Shown here one piece after another: positions 26,055-39,473 of a DNA stretch of 64,000 nt. How positions within the stretch are numbered: the stretch's first letter is position 1; every line of letters begins with the position of its first letter. The stretch spans positions 6,138,001-6,202,000 of the forward strand of contig CM033111.1 in NCBI GenBank assembly GCA_019321725.1, in the 5' to 3' direction. The notes below the pieces were generated by a model, which did not search any database, was not told where the DNA came from, and saw only the letters and a list, made by a program, of their open reading frames with translations. The DNA comes from Paulownia fortunei. Its lineage: Eukaryota > Streptophyta > Magnoliopsida > Lamiales > Paulowniaceae. The translations under genes and the position numbers were made by a program.

Positions 26055-27486
26055 AATGTGAAATGGTGCAGTTTAGTACAATTCACAAATTACATTTTAT
26101 TGGTTACAATAAAAAACATGAAGACTACCAATTTGATTACTTGGTTTTCCAGATAGTGCATGCATGTAGAATCCATTTCACAAACCACAAATTGCATGGT
26201 TCTTTAATTGTTTGATAATGCAGTTTTTTTTTTTTTTTTTGGCAGTGACACTTGTGAACTTTTAAAAATAAATATTCGGTAAATAGATTGCCATATATTT
26301 TATTGTTTCTATTAAATTTAGTGGTTTTTGTGAAGAAAATGATTTGTTGCATCAAACAAATGCACCCCACACCCACACAACAAAATGGTTTGGCCAAGAG
26401 AAAAAAAATAGGACATTAGTTCATATGACATAATGCAATGATTTAAAATGTTATACTTCCTAAAACACCACGGCTTTGCTTAGTTTTATTTCCAATCATT
26501 TTTAGAAATTTATTTTAAAAAATATATTTTGATAGTAAAATTAGAGAATGTGTGGACATAAAAAATTTGTTTGGATGTATTTGTTTTGAAGAAATGATAT
26601 GATATATTTTGAAAACATGTTTTGTCAATATTATTTGTTATAATTAGTTGAGACATTTTCAACTGTGGATATATTGTCAATGTTGTTTGTTGTAGTTAGC
26701 GAATATATTTTTAATTATAGATATTTTATTAATATTATTTTATTATAGTTAGTAGGATATAGTAGCGTATATGATTATTTAAATATTATAATATATAATT
26801 AATATTTTCAAAAAATAAAAATACTATTTCTAAAAAATATAAGTGAATAGAAATGAGGCCAAACAAATTCCTTCTCTTAGTGCTTTCAAGGTTTAAAGAG
26901 AAAGAGTAATGATAAGATCTTAGAACCTAGAAAAGTTCAAAAGTGTTGGGAAAGAAAAGAATTTTGATCTGATTTCATTTCTTCGTTAGCTTTAGTCTAT
27001 TTGGTAGAAAGAAATAGAAATTATCTCTTTAAGAAAACACACATTTTGTTACCTGTCTAATACAATGCAAAGACATTTAAAGTTATGACATCAAGCGATG
27101 CTGCTTTTTGGAAAGAGGAATAAATGATGAGATGGATTCTACATTATTTGTAATACATGAATTCTCTTATATTTCCCACAAGAGTCTAAATCTATATTAT
27201 CTATGCATCGATTGTCTTAATTTCCACATATTATAAGATATTTAAAAAAAAAAAAAAAAAATACATCGATTATTGTTATACTTATGTACATAATGTAAGA
27301 ATAATATTCATTAGAGTTCTTATAGCATTAGCTCAATTTATAATTTGTATATACATCAAATAATCGTAGAAATTTCCTTCATAAATTGATGATTTTAATG
27401 AAAGAAGTATATATAGAACAACTAAATCACTATATATGAAAAGAAAATATGCAATTAGGTTAAATCATTTTATGAATTAAAGCAAA

Positions 27487-27750
27487 TACTAAATTTTTAG
27501 GCCGTGAAGTGTTAATTCTTGCTGACGGCCGTAGTATGCTGGTTCGATTCCACTTGGTGGTCGGGCTCCATCCCAAATGGAAGATTAGGATGATCGGGCT
27601 CCGCCAGATTGGGGTGTTCTCGTTGTGGGTATCAATGTATAAGACAGTTTGTATGTTGTTTATCCAATTGACACACATCCCACGATTTACCCATTCCAAG
27701 ATTTTGAAGGTTCAGAATTTAATACAAAGGTGGGATAAAAAAAAATAAAA
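27487..27750 (+). mobile_element. Possible SINE-like element
   Basis: The stretch is more GC-rich than its flanks. It contains GCTGGTTCGATTCC at about 27538-27551, a good match to the tRNA B box, and ends in an A-rich tail (GATAAAAAAAATAAAAAT). No convincing A box at the right spacing or target duplication was found. A second stretch inside it (GTGGGTATCAATGTATAAGACA, about 27626) resembles the head of the element at 47335. A folded tRNA cannot be drawn from it. Confidence 0.28.
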
Positions 27751-28787
27751 ATATTGTGTCATTGTTTGACACATATTAATGCCTATAAGTGTATTTACTT
27801 AATTTCATGTGTGAACACGATGTGATTATATATCTCATGGATGACATGTTTTCTCAATTAATGACAAAGGAATAACCAAAGTATCTAACTTTGAAATATT
27901 TAAATAAAGTAGTTATTATTTAGGTATCAAAATTAAGAAATATAGTGTGAGTTATTCTTTGCGCGAGAAATGATTAATGAATTATAACTTCCAAGTATTA
28001 AATAAGCAAACACCCATGTGATTATTCATCTGAATTAATTGACAATGTCTCCTATAGAATATGCTAGTGCAATCACAAGTTTAATGTATAAAACCTATTT
28101 AGTTAAATATAAAATGAAAAAAATTAGGTATTTAATACGTACAAGTATATTATAATTTTTTATTAAAAGTTATATTAAAAAAATTGATAAAAAAATACCA
28201 AAGCGGTTAATATACGAATTTGTAGACGAAATAGTAAAATACGAATATAAAAAAATTATTCAAGAGCCAAAGTACGACTTATTATGATATTTATTTTTAT
28301 GTGAATTGTGTTTTTACTTCACTTAAAATTAAACAAAAAATTATTTCATAAGTATATTATGTTACTTAATGAATAATATAACATAATTTTAAGATAACTA
28401 TTTAATAATAAATATATTCATAAATTATTAAAAAATTTATTTCTTAATTATCTGATATTCTATTAATACTTACAATTAACTTTTGAATAATTTTTACATG
28501 ATATTTAAATATTATAAATATTTATTGAAATAAAATATTATTCGTCAACTATTATATGAATAAGTATAATATGAATACTAAACATTTCACTCAAAAAATA
28601 CGAAATATTACGCAACGATTCAAAATATTTATAAAAAAATAAAAATATTTTTTAATTATTTGTATATACGTGTGCTATATGAATATAAATGAGTTTTAAC
28701 TAACAGAGTTATACAATATATTGTATTAAATATGATATATTTTTAATGATCACTGAAAAAAAATATCTGGAATTTATTGGGAAATCC

Positions 28788-29146
28788 ACATCTAGATGGG
28801 TATTTCCTATTGGAGGAGAAGCTATATCTTTTACATCTATGAAACAAACATGTATTGATGGAATATGAATTTGTAATACTAACACAAATAAAAAAGCATA
28901 ATGATTGAGAGATATATTATTTGATATAGAGTTGAGGCCACAAACGAGGAAAATAATTTTCTTACCGTATGATAACAAATCAACTGTATCTATAGCAAAT
29001 ATTGCTATATAAAATGTTAATTCTAAATATAATAGTTTGAGACATGAATATATTAAACAATTGATACAAGATTGAATTATCAATGTTATTTATGTATGAT
29101 CAAAGTAGCATATCCTTTTACAAAGGCACTCTCTAAAGACATAATT
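28788..29146 (+). pseudogene. Ty1/copia retrotransposon RNase H fragment, decayed
   Basis: On the plus strand, interrupted frames give the run of motifs that ends copia polyproteins. First is a S-R-W-V-F-P-I-G-G-E-A-I-S-F box followed by S-M-K-Q-T-C (28788-28860). Then comes R-D-I-L-F-D-I-E-L, and near 28968 Y-D-N-K-S-T-V-S-I-A-N. The family's RHxY(V/I)xxLI block follows as RHEYIKQLIQD (29039-29073). Last, after a frame change, is the PFTKALSKD end that normally follows ADP (29113-29140). Several stop codons and at least one frameshift break it, and the catalytic first half is missing. It is a dead remnant. No flanking long terminal repeats were identified. Confidence 0.82.
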
Positions 29147-29809
29147 AAAACAATAGCGAGTGGGTAATACAACCTTATACTAGAAAAACACTTCATGGGT
29201 AAACATAAGTTACTGAAAGTTGTTGATAACCCTCAAACAAATTAAGACCCTTTCTATAATGATGAGTGCTTCTTGTTATGTGTTGAAAGGTTGTTTACTC
29301 TTAATGAAGTTCATGTATTACAGCTTGATAGTGTTCAACTAGCAAAACATTTGAGATACTTCACTTATATAAACATAAAAATGGTGCCACTTCAAACAAA
29401 ATATTAAGGGTTGTATTTTGTAAATATTTATAAAATTCAAAATCGATCACAAGGCCACAATACTGCAACTACTAATGAATTTCTCAAAGAAATTTGATAG
29501 TATTATTTGTGTGACATTTTTTGATTCTAGCATAAGAGTTTTGGTTTAAACTTAGGCCACATTTGACTTGTTAGAATTTTGAGGTTTTCACTAACAAAGG
29601 TTTTAGTCAAAAAAAGACATCTTTATGTAGGCGTAACACTATCAATGTTTTTATTTTCTTCGACATTACAACCTAACTAGGGGATTTTAAAATTTCAAGA
29701 AGAAATGTTCAATAGATTGCAATGTTAAAGGTGAAAGAATTGAAAAAGTTCTGAATATATGTGTATTTTATGAAGAGTTTTGCAAATGAGTCTCTTTTAT
29801 GAATATGAG

Positions 29810-30150
29810 TGTTTTCTAAATCGGCTTCAATTTGATCCATTTGACTATAAATGATGAAAATTGATAAAAAACCAACATATAGTTTTTATTTTTATTTTAT
29901 TTTTAATTTTAAATAAGTTTAAACTTGATATTTAGTTATATGTGTGTAGTTATTTGAATTTTAAACTTTGTTATATGTATTTTTTGATTGGTTATTTATC
30001 TTCTTTTGAACTTTTACAATTTAGTACATAACAATTAGTTTACTACATTACCATTTTACATAATATAATATAAAAAGATAGTTAATTTTTATTAGATCGG
30101 TCACCAACGGTTGAACCGATGACCGACAGCAAAACCAAATTGATTATCGA
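29810..30150. mobile_element. MITE-like element related to the one at 4277-4715
   Basis: The order of words matches the first copy: a GTCAAA/TTGAT-type left part, a TTTTTATTTTTATTTT stretch, a core containing ACATAACAATTA, then an AGATCGGTCACC and GGTTGAACCGATGACCGA box at the right. Identity is patchy and the ends are less certain than in the first copy. It lies just downstream of the copia fossil. Confidence 0.42.
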
Positions 30151-30532
30151 TTGATGAAGAGTGTTTTTACAAAAAAAATCCATAATTAGATGAATGGATT
30201 CAAAAAAAGATATCTATAAATAGATGGATTTGATTAAAAAAAAAAACATAATTGAAAATCAACAATTCTTCTCACGCTCTTTAAAATTCTTTCATATTAA
30301 AACACGTAATTTTATAGAGAATTCTGTAGACAACTTTCAAACTTACTGACTACAATTGCATTAATTTTCTTGTATCGTTGGAGATGATTTGTCAAATTAA
30401 TCAGATCAACAAATAGTAAGAGTAAATATTACTTTAAAAAACGTTATTAAGCCTTAAAATTATATTTCTAATTTTCCTACAAAATTCACCAACAACATCA
30501 CAACCCAACAAAATATAAGAAAAAACATCACA

Positions 30533-30791
30533 ACTCACGAGCATGATACAACGGTAAGACATATATGAAGGATAATAAGAGTATCGAAGGTTCGAATTTT
30601 CATGGAGGCAGAGACACTCCTCTGCGTGACATAAAAGAGGGTCTATGGGGAGAATAGCCGGTTCCGAAAATTATCCAAACATGTATAGGTTGTGACCATA
30701 TTTAAATTTACTCAAAAAATAAGTTAAGGGGAAGATCGTCCTCCCTCAAAATTAGTTGGACGAGATACTTGAATTTAAAAAAAAAAAACAC
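30533..30791 (+). mobile_element. SINE-like element
   Basis: A tRNA-like internal promoter is visible: an A-box-like GAGCATGATACAACGGTAAG at about 30539-30558 and a B box GAAGGTTCGAATTTT at about 30587. An unrelated body follows and the element ends in a run of 12 A. A possible 8-base target duplication ATAAGAAA lies at 30525-30532 and 30792-30799. The left half aligns by eye with 47335-47400. The element is too diverged from a tRNA to be one. Confidence 0.5.
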
Positions 30792-31458
30792 ATAAGAAAT
30801 AAATCTGATTATTGCTTATTTGTTTTTCCACATGCCTTGGCAATCCTACACAATCCACAAAAAATATTACATTAAAATACAAGAAAGATGTTTTAAAATT
30901 TTATCTTACTCAATTAACAGGTCTAGTTAAAAAAATTTCAATTATCTTTGCCAATTTTGAAGTTTTATCTTACTTCATAAACAATATCCCTTCCTTCGTA
31001 TCCCAAATGACTCTAGAATCTTGGGATAAATTGTTATTTCTATATTTGTAGCAGCTGATACTATTGGGCCGAAAGAAACCCCCCTCATGGGCCTTGCTAT
31101 AGTTTTTAGAAAATAATTTTAAATGTCGGCTAGAGTTCACTGGTTGGGTCAAACCCAATTTATTCTATTGGGCTTTGTCTTTCGAAATTTTGAATTGTTG
31201 GCCCATAAATTTTGAAATTTTGAATACAAAACCCAAATATTGGCCTGATTATTGAATTTGGCTTCAGTTGGTACTAAAGTTTTTTTGCTTTTAAAAAAAT
31301 GAGCAACTATATTATTCGATACATGAAAATATTAAATATTAATTAATATAATAAAAAATTAAAAAACAAAGTATGCAAAAAAAAAATATTAAAATAAACT
31401 CATAAATACTATAATGAGATTCGAATCCAAATACACTTTACTAATATCAAAAAATGAT

Positions 31459-31491
<33 letters not shown>
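31459..31491. repeat. (CA)n(TA)n microsatellite
   Basis: A compound run of five to six CA units followed by about ten TA units, some 770 bases upstream of the CAC2 start codon. Confidence 0.9.
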
Positions 31492-31982
31492 CTTGTGATA
31501 ATTTTTAATCGTTCATAAATATAAAATCAAGCATAAGTGTAAATTAATATTTATTATACATAAATCTGAGACGAGCTTATTTAACTTTCAATCTATTATT
31601 TACTGTCGTCTCAATTAAAATATTTTATGTATTTTTTTTTGAAGAAATCTACTTGTGTATAGTAATAAAATTTATATTTAATATATATTTTTAAAATTTG
31701 GACTCAAATTCTACTCGATACGTTAGTATTTCTATGATTTTATATCGATTTAATTAGTTATTTAATTAAATTAAAAAAGGGAAAATCCCATCTAACTGAA
31801 CATTTTCCCAAAGCGAGTATACACTAACCAATACCAAAAATACACGCACAAAACAAACCCTTTGGCGGAGCATACAATCTCCTCATACTCCCAACTCAAC
31901 TGACAACTCTCCCTCGTTTTCATCGACACCCCTTTCTTCAAATCTTCCATACCCACTCTCCCTGTCTCTATTTCTCCCTATA

Positions 31983-32006
31983 CTCTCTCTCTCTCTCTCT
32001 CTCTCT
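31983..32006 (+). repeat. (CT)n tract in the CAC2 leader
   Basis: A CT repeat lies in the pyrimidine-rich stretch that appears to be the transcription start region and 5' untranslated exon of CAC2. Such Y-patches are common near plant transcription starts, which is the reason to place the leader here. Confidence 0.8.
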
Positions 32007-32062
32007 GGGTACAAGAAAGCTGATCCCTGATCAAGATTGCAATTTAAAGACACATTTCTAAG

Positions 32063-32212
32063 GTACTTGTTCTGTTAGCAGATCTAGTACGTGTGATATT
32101 GTAAGAAATTGTTACGCTGCTGCTGACTTTTCACCGCATTGTTGTCTTTTTTGGTTTCTATGACGAGTTATCGGTAATGGGTTTGCCTTTTGCTGCTGGT
32201 TTGTTCTTTCAG
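32063..32212 (+). other. CAC2: Probable 5' UTR intron of CAC2
   Basis: CTAAG is followed by GTACTTG (donor at 32063) and TTGTTCTTTCAG ends at 32212 (acceptor), 20 bases before the ATG at 32233. The intron is 150 bases and T-rich, like many plant leader introns. This is inferred from splice signals only. Confidence 0.55.
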
Positions 32213-32232
32213 GCGGATTTCTTGATCTGAAA

Positions 32233-35200
32233 ATGGACTCTGCCACCATGACTTTTTGCAGTAACTCTGTTCGCTCACCTCCCGTAAGTGAATCTATTTT
32301 ACTTGTCTGTCTTTGCCCTTTTCTCTTGTCCAATAAAGTTTTCGTTTTTTTGAAGCATTTCCTTTTTCATTCATGCATATATGAAGGAATGCATGTGCAG
32401 TGGACTCAATTTTGAAGTGCCTCTTTGAAATCAAGAAACATAAGCTGCTTTTCGATTTTTTTCTGATAATTTATCAGGTCCTCTTTAAGTGTTTAAACCT
32501 CTTAAATATCTTAATTGGTTTCACAATTAAGTGTATAACTGGTCTATATTGTTGCAAGTAAATAATTCACCCCAAAAATTTTAGGACCTTTTGTCTGTGT
32601 TGCTGCTTATGTAGTACGCATTCATACTTTGAGGAGAACCATGCACTTTTTGTGGGTTGTTGCTTCTATTTTTTATACACTCGCGGGCAGTTTTGGTTCT
32701 TATGTGACATGCAAAATTATTAGTAATTAATTGTACTGCATAAATTTTGTCGCCAAGCTACTTGAAAATGATCAGTATAGTAGGTGTTTGCAAAAAGCCG
32801 ATTTGACTGGATAAAGTTCATGTTGCAGAATGAACCCAGTTGATATCAGTGAATATGTGATGTGAGACCAACCATGTCGCTATGCCTGTGTGCTTTTGTG
32901 TATGCACGTTTCTGGAAATTTTCTGTCTTTCCCTTTGTTTAGTATGCCCAAAATGATTATCTTCCTTTTGACCCCGCAAATTTTCAGACCATGTACAGTA
33001 TTTATGCCTATGACTTTATCAATATGAGGATGTTTTTCTTCATGCATTTTTGTACTGAACCCTTATTTTTTCCTTTCTGTAAGTTGCTCTACATCACCTT
33101 GGTTTAGTAGTTAAATTTCTGTTATATTATCTGTGGAAGGGTTTATTCATGGGGAGGACAACAGGAATTAGGAGCTCCCAGTGCAGCTTTATGGCAGGAA
33201 GTAGAGTTAATTTCCCTCGACAAAGGGTTCAGGCTTCTCGAGTAGGTCGTAAATCTGGCAAACGTGGGGGAGCTCTTGCTGCTACATGCCGTGATGATAA
33301 AATTCTGGTGGCTAACAGAGGAGAGATTGCTGTTCGTGTGATTCGGACTGCCCATGAGATGGGGATCCCTTGTGTTGCGGTTTACTCAACAATAGATAAA
33401 GATGCTCTTCATGTGAAAATGGCTGATGAATCTGTTTGCATTGGAGAAGCACCAAGCAGTCAATCGTGAGCCAGCAAGAATTTTCTATTATTCTTAAACC
33501 ATTCATGTTTTTCCCTCAATCATTAAGAATATTATTACGCAATGGCTTGAATATGTGCTCTAGCTTTAGCCATTATATTAACTTGGAGAACTTGAAGAGT
33601 CACTTAAAAGACTTGACCATGTCGAATCAATCTGAGAATTCAAGTAGATTTTAGGGACAATATCTTTTGTTTCCAGTCCCAGTATTTCCAAACTAGCACC
33701 ACCTCTATAACTTTTTAGATCTTTAAGAATTTTAGGGAGCTTTTGGATAGGAAATTTGGTCAAAAAAGTGGATGGGTCTATAATTTTAGCTGGTCAGTAA
33801 GATTCTCAGTCTTTTCTGGTGCCTGGTTCTAAATGATTATCCAATATTCTAGATTGTTGTCTTATCCAACCTGCATGTCTGATGTAACATCCACACATCT
33901 TTGAACATCAATTTTATGTGTTCCATGCCTTTATTTTACTCAAGTGTCTCCTTGTGTCTCACTGGGAAGCAAGGCCCCACAAAAGAGAAATAATGAAATT
34001 ATCTGGAGTAGAACAAGGGGGATGCAAAAGTGTTTTTCGCCTGTCTTCTTTCCTCTCATAGTGCTCTCTATTCTCTGCTCCCTTGTATCTTTCATTGTCT
34101 GTGCGGTCTTAGGTGTATCAAGTTGTGATTAGCTGAACAAGAGAGACGCTTGATGAATGAGACCAAAAAAACAAAGAAAAAAAACAAAGAAAAATATAAT
34201 GGTGCTATGCATACATACAATGTAATTATAGGTACTTCTTTCTAAGGTTGAGCTCACTGTCATTCAGTTTCATGCTGCCCTTCCCCTGTTAAAGAGAAAG
34301 CAAACAATTCCTTTAGTTTTAATCCAAGCAAATGGAACTGAAGAGGTCAGGGTGGATGATTTCACTCTTCCATCTTTTGGTTCTTAGAAACTGGAAAAGT
34401 TTTATTTGTATGATCTGATGCAAATACATAATCGACTCTTGGAAACAGACTTTATCCAAATTGGATCACCTAGAGTGATAACTTCTTGTGAACACTCAGG
34501 TCATTATTTATTTATTGTTGACAAGTTTTACTGCAGGACTTGATATCTTCTGAGAAACTTGTAAGTACTGTAACACTACAGTGGTGTTTCTTTGTGTATT
34601 TCATGAATATGATTTTGAGAAACCTAGGTTTCTTTAGTCACTTTGAGAATTCCACAAGTGTCTACGATCACATCTACCATGCTTTCCCCTCTATCTCCTT
34701 TGTCACTCCAACAAATTGAAAAAACCAAAAAAAAAAAAAAAAAAAGTTTGCCGTGTTTATTAAGTCCTTTTCAAATCTTTTAAGAACAATCTTTTTGATC
34801 TTTGCTAATAGTCTAAGACATATTACTTTGAGCAAAAAACACACAGGAAAATACAGATAATTGGAAGCTGCTTCTTTAGGGGAAAAAATAAAACTACAAC
34901 ATGAATCATTGTGCATGATTTACTATATTTTCCTCTAGAAGAGGACAATTAACGTCATGCAATATTTTTTTTCAGTTCAGATCTCATTGTATGTATTATC
35001 TCTCTCTTTTTCTGGTTTTCTTACAGTTACTTGGTGATTCCGAATGTCTTATCTGCTGCCATCAGCCGCGGATGTACTATGCTGCATCCTGGATATGGTT
35101 TCCTCTCTGAGAATGCTGTTTTTGTTGAGATGTGCCGAGAGCATGGAATCAACTTTATTGGACCAAATGTAAGTTACCTAGATTGGAATATCTATATCAA

Positions 35201-38200
35201 CTCAAGTTTATGTGGTGTATCCTTAAATCTTGGAATATCTACTCTGCCAGCAAAGCTGACCATTTCATTGGCCACATTGTTGACACAGATTCTAGTCACA
35301 GACCAACAGCATGAAAGTTGGACTCTTGGACTTCTTTAATATTTTGACAAGCTATGTTAGATGGTCTTTTCTTGGGTTCAAGCCATTGTCGTTTTAACGG
35401 GAATGGTGTAGTTGGGTCAAGCATTTTAATGATTGAATGAAGCTAGGACATGTTAAACAAGTAAAACAAATCAGATAAGATGGTACTATCTCCTGACAAA
35501 GGTTCGAGTTTGAGATCTGGCCCCTACCTATCCATGCTTGTACTTTGCTCATTGAAAAATATCCTGTCCTGTGCTTGAGTTATCATTTTGGAGTACACTG
35601 AATTTTTTTAGCTCTCTGTAAAGTTTTCAGATTGTGTGGTAGTTGGCAAAATTCAAACATCTTTTACCTGGGTGCGGGAAAACCATCAATTGGAGCCATG
35701 TCTGCGGGCTTATTTAATTAGGGTCTTATGTATGCATATTTATATATGTATTTTTTTCTTTTTTCTTTTTTCTTTTTTCTTTTGGGTTTGTGGGGGTGGG
35801 GGTGGGATGGTGGTGGCGGCGGGGAGATAGAAGGGCCTTTCAGATGGGAGCTTTCTGTGGCAAATCGGAGATGGTGATAAGATGCCTGGGATTGACTCTT
35901 GAGTCTGGCTGTGCTGTTGGTTGTGCAGGTTGAATATTTCTGGGGATGTGGGGTGGTGGGAGCTAGTGATGTTTGGATCACTGTACTAGCAGGTCATGAT
36001 AGCCTCCATAGATTTAGTTATTACATGAAGCCAACCTCCTTAAGACTGTGGGAATGGTATAAATTTTTTGATGAATACATGCACTGTCCACCCAGACCTA
36101 AAAATTCTCTGGGTCAGACTAGCACACTCAATTTGACAAAAGTAATATGTTCTTGCTCTGATGTTATTGTTTCCTGCCAAATGAGAAATGGCCTTTGGAT
36201 CTCATTATCATCTTCAAAATTACTTGGAGACAATGAAGATTATGACTTTGACATTTGAAAATCGGAGATGGTGATAAGATGCCTGGGATTGACTCTTGAG
36301 TCTGGCTGTGCTGTTGGTTGTGCAGGTTGAATATTTCTGGGGATGTGGGGTGGTGGGAGCTAGTGATGTTTGGATCACTGTACTAGCAGGTCATGATAGC
36401 CTCCATAGATTTAGTTATTACATGAAGCCAACCTCCTTAAGACTGTGGGAATGGTATAAATTTTTTGATGAATACATGCACTGTCCACCCAGACCTAAAA
36501 ATTCTCTGGGTCAGACTAGCACACTCAATTTGACAAAAGTAATATGTTCTTGCTCTGATGTTATTGTTTCCTGCCAAATGAGAAATGGCCCTTTGGATCT
36601 CATTATCATCTTCAAAATTGCTTGGAGACAATGAAGATTATGACTTTGGCATTTGAAAACTTTGCAGCCTGATAGCATTAGGGTCATGGGTGACAAGTCA
36701 ACTGCTAGGGATACAATGAAGAATGCTGGAGTTCCGACTGTCCCTGGAAGTGATGGATTGTTACAGGTATTGCCTTTTTTCAAGATTATTGCTTCATGAA
36801 CAATTTTTCCTGGTAAATCCAATATCAAATTTTGTTCTGTGAACAGCTTCTTTTTTCTTTTTTGTTAAATGATTCTTGTTATTGCAGAGTACTGAAGAAG
36901 CAGTGAGACTTGCGGATGAGATTGGTTTTCCTGTCATGATCAAGGTAAGTTTAGCAAGTATATTGTATCTCGAGTATTCCATGCCAAGACTACATGAGAT
37001 TGCACCATACTCCTTGCTAGCAAAAATTTTAGTGCAGCAGTGGTGGAAGAAGATTTCAAGGCTTTAGGCATTTCTAATATAAGAAGAGTTGCTGCTGGTG
37101 TGAGTTTAGGGTGACATATTGTGGCATTCACTGGTTGAGTATTTGTTTTACCTAGCAACAGTAATTTTATGGTTTCACATCACTTAGAAAATATGTCTTC
37201 GTTTATTCACCAGGATGGTGCATGATCCCAATTGAAAGATATTTTTTATCTGTTCTGAATGAAGCTTTCTGTGTGCCTCCTTCACATTATGTGATGCAGC
37301 AGGTTATTCATAACGTGAGGCATTACTTTATTAATTTCTTTTTAACTTGGCATATGATGCATATTTGGGGTTCCTATTCTTTTACCAAATTTTGTGATTG
37401 CTGGAAGGCAATTCGCAAATTTTTATAATATGCTGGTTGTTATATTACTTTATTAATGCCCCAAAAATCTGGATAAATCAACTTTGTTTCACCATAATTT
37501 GGATACTTAGTTTTTCTAAATACTGTGAATATATAGTGTTGAACTGGACTAGTACTTGAAATACTCTTTTAGAATAGACATGGGAATTTAAGACTGGATT
37601 ATGTGGCTGAAAAGTTTTCAAACCAATTGGTTTTAGTCTTTCCAAGTTCAAGATAAGTCAAGGGCTAATAACATTAAGCTTAACTCAAGATCAAGAGGAA
37701 ATTTTAGTGTTCAATAGGAGGCTGATCAATAGTCTGTCTCCTAAAGAAGCAATGAGTAAACTTATTAGCATCCCTCTCTGTTAATAAATCACTTCTGTTG
37801 ATGACATCCATCACTAGATATTTCCTGCTCTTTACAATTTTCTGTGGGCCTCGAGAGTATCTTCCTTAGATTAATTGATGGTGACCAATTTCCAGTTTTC
37901 ATTAGTAGTTTCAATATTAGAATGCACGGAGTCATATTTGAACAAGAATAAAAATAATTTTCTCATGACAATTGAAATCTAAGTTGATATACTCCAATTT
38001 CCTTTCTAATCGTAAAAAAATTCACCAATTTATCAATTATTCATCCTTCTATCATCATGTTTATACATTTTTTCCGTCTTACTCCATCCATTGGTAAGAA
38101 TAATTGGGCCATAAAATTTTTCACTTGCAATCCTTGTGGAGATGGATAATTATATGAAGACGTAACCTCATCGAAAAGCTTATTTTCCTTATCTGCTAAG

Positions 38201-39428
38201 TCGTTATGGAGGCAAATGTAATATTCTTTTGTCTTTTTGAGTGTAAAATCACAATAAGAAGTTTTAACTTTTGGCAAATATGCTTTTTTTGACCATCCTA
38301 GAAGTTATAATATTCTATTATTGCTTCATTGAAACAAACATTTTGGGGACACTGTATGCTCATTGTTCCCTAGATATGGACCTTTCACTCTCTTCCAATA
38401 GTTATATAATAGTAAAAATATGCATGATAAACACGTGAAGATAATACCTAAAATAGGTAGCAGTATAAGTTTGAGGACTTGAATTTCTAATTCTTATTAC
38501 TGCAAAGTAGGGAAATAAATGAATTTTACAGGTTGTGTAAAAATTTGAAGCGTGAATCCGATCAAGAAAGTTCTACAGTTGGGTAGTGTACTGGTGTATT
38601 CTTCCTTGTCATGAACAGTACTTTCTTCTACCTGGTGAGAAGGAACTACCCAGCAAACTATTGTTTTTACGAGGAGCTGCCTCGTAATTGAGGGTTTGCT
38701 TCTTACGTAGTTACTGTCATTTATTTACTGGATGGTTTAAACGATTAAGTCTGCTCAATCTCCTGAACAAAAGAGTTTAGGAACTTACCCAAAGGACCTC
38801 GAACCCTCCCCCTATATAGACATAGGTAGAAACACACACACACACACATATGTCTGTTTGGAAGTATTTTTCTTGTGAACAGAGCCTAGGAGCCCATTGG
38901 AAAAAGTAAGCAAATAGATGCCATATCCTAATCCATCATAAAAATGAGTGGTGCTAATTTCTCCTATTTGACATCCTTGTATTATCCATATGATGAATTC
39001 TTTTTATATAATTCCTCTGGCATCTCCTTTGGACCCCATGCCTATTAATCACCAAATACTATTTATACTCCAAAAATTTGTTTTGAAGTGCATTCAGTAA
39101 AGTCATATCTGACATGGAATTGCATAGAAACAAGTTGCCCATACATATAACAATCTTGCTATTGGAAACATCGTAGATATAGTTATGTTGACTTACAACT
39201 ACATTCATCCTTTTGAAGGCAACAGCTGGTGGAGGAGGACGTGGAATGCGCCTTGCTAAAGAACCTGATGAGTTTGTGAAGTTGTTGCAGGTATTCCACT
39301 TTTCCTTAAATTTCCTTTTCAAGTAATTTGTCCATTATGACCTTAGGGGATGATATGTTCTTTTAATCATCTCTTAAGAGTTGTAATTGTTCCAAAATTA
39401 TTTAGAAACCCTCTTTCCTGTGGTTGCA

Positions 39429-39473
<45 letters not shown>

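Larger units (their letters stand above)
25057..32232. other. Repeat-rich intergenic region and CAC2 leader
   Basis: This 7.2 kb separates the divergent EF-hand and CAC2 genes. It holds several microsatellites, a copia RNase H fossil, a MITE-like element, one or two SINE-like elements (each listed) and, at the right end from about 31850, the CAC2 promoter and leader. No intact protein-coding gene was found here. Confidence 0.7.

Noticed and set aside
27520..27600. Possible tRNA gene around a GGTTCGATTCC word
   Set aside because: No acceptor stem, D arm or anticodon arm can be drawn at the right spacing. The A-rich tail downstream fits a SINE-like element better.
35899..36634. Two near-identical long open frames (119 and 112 residues), possible duplicated small genes
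   Set aside because: They lie wholly inside CAC2 intron 3, are identical because of the 397-bp tandem duplication, and resemble no protein.
38041..38277. 78-residue minus-strand frame in CAC2 intron 5
   Set aside because: No recognisable family, no splice context, and it lies in an intron of the opposite strand.
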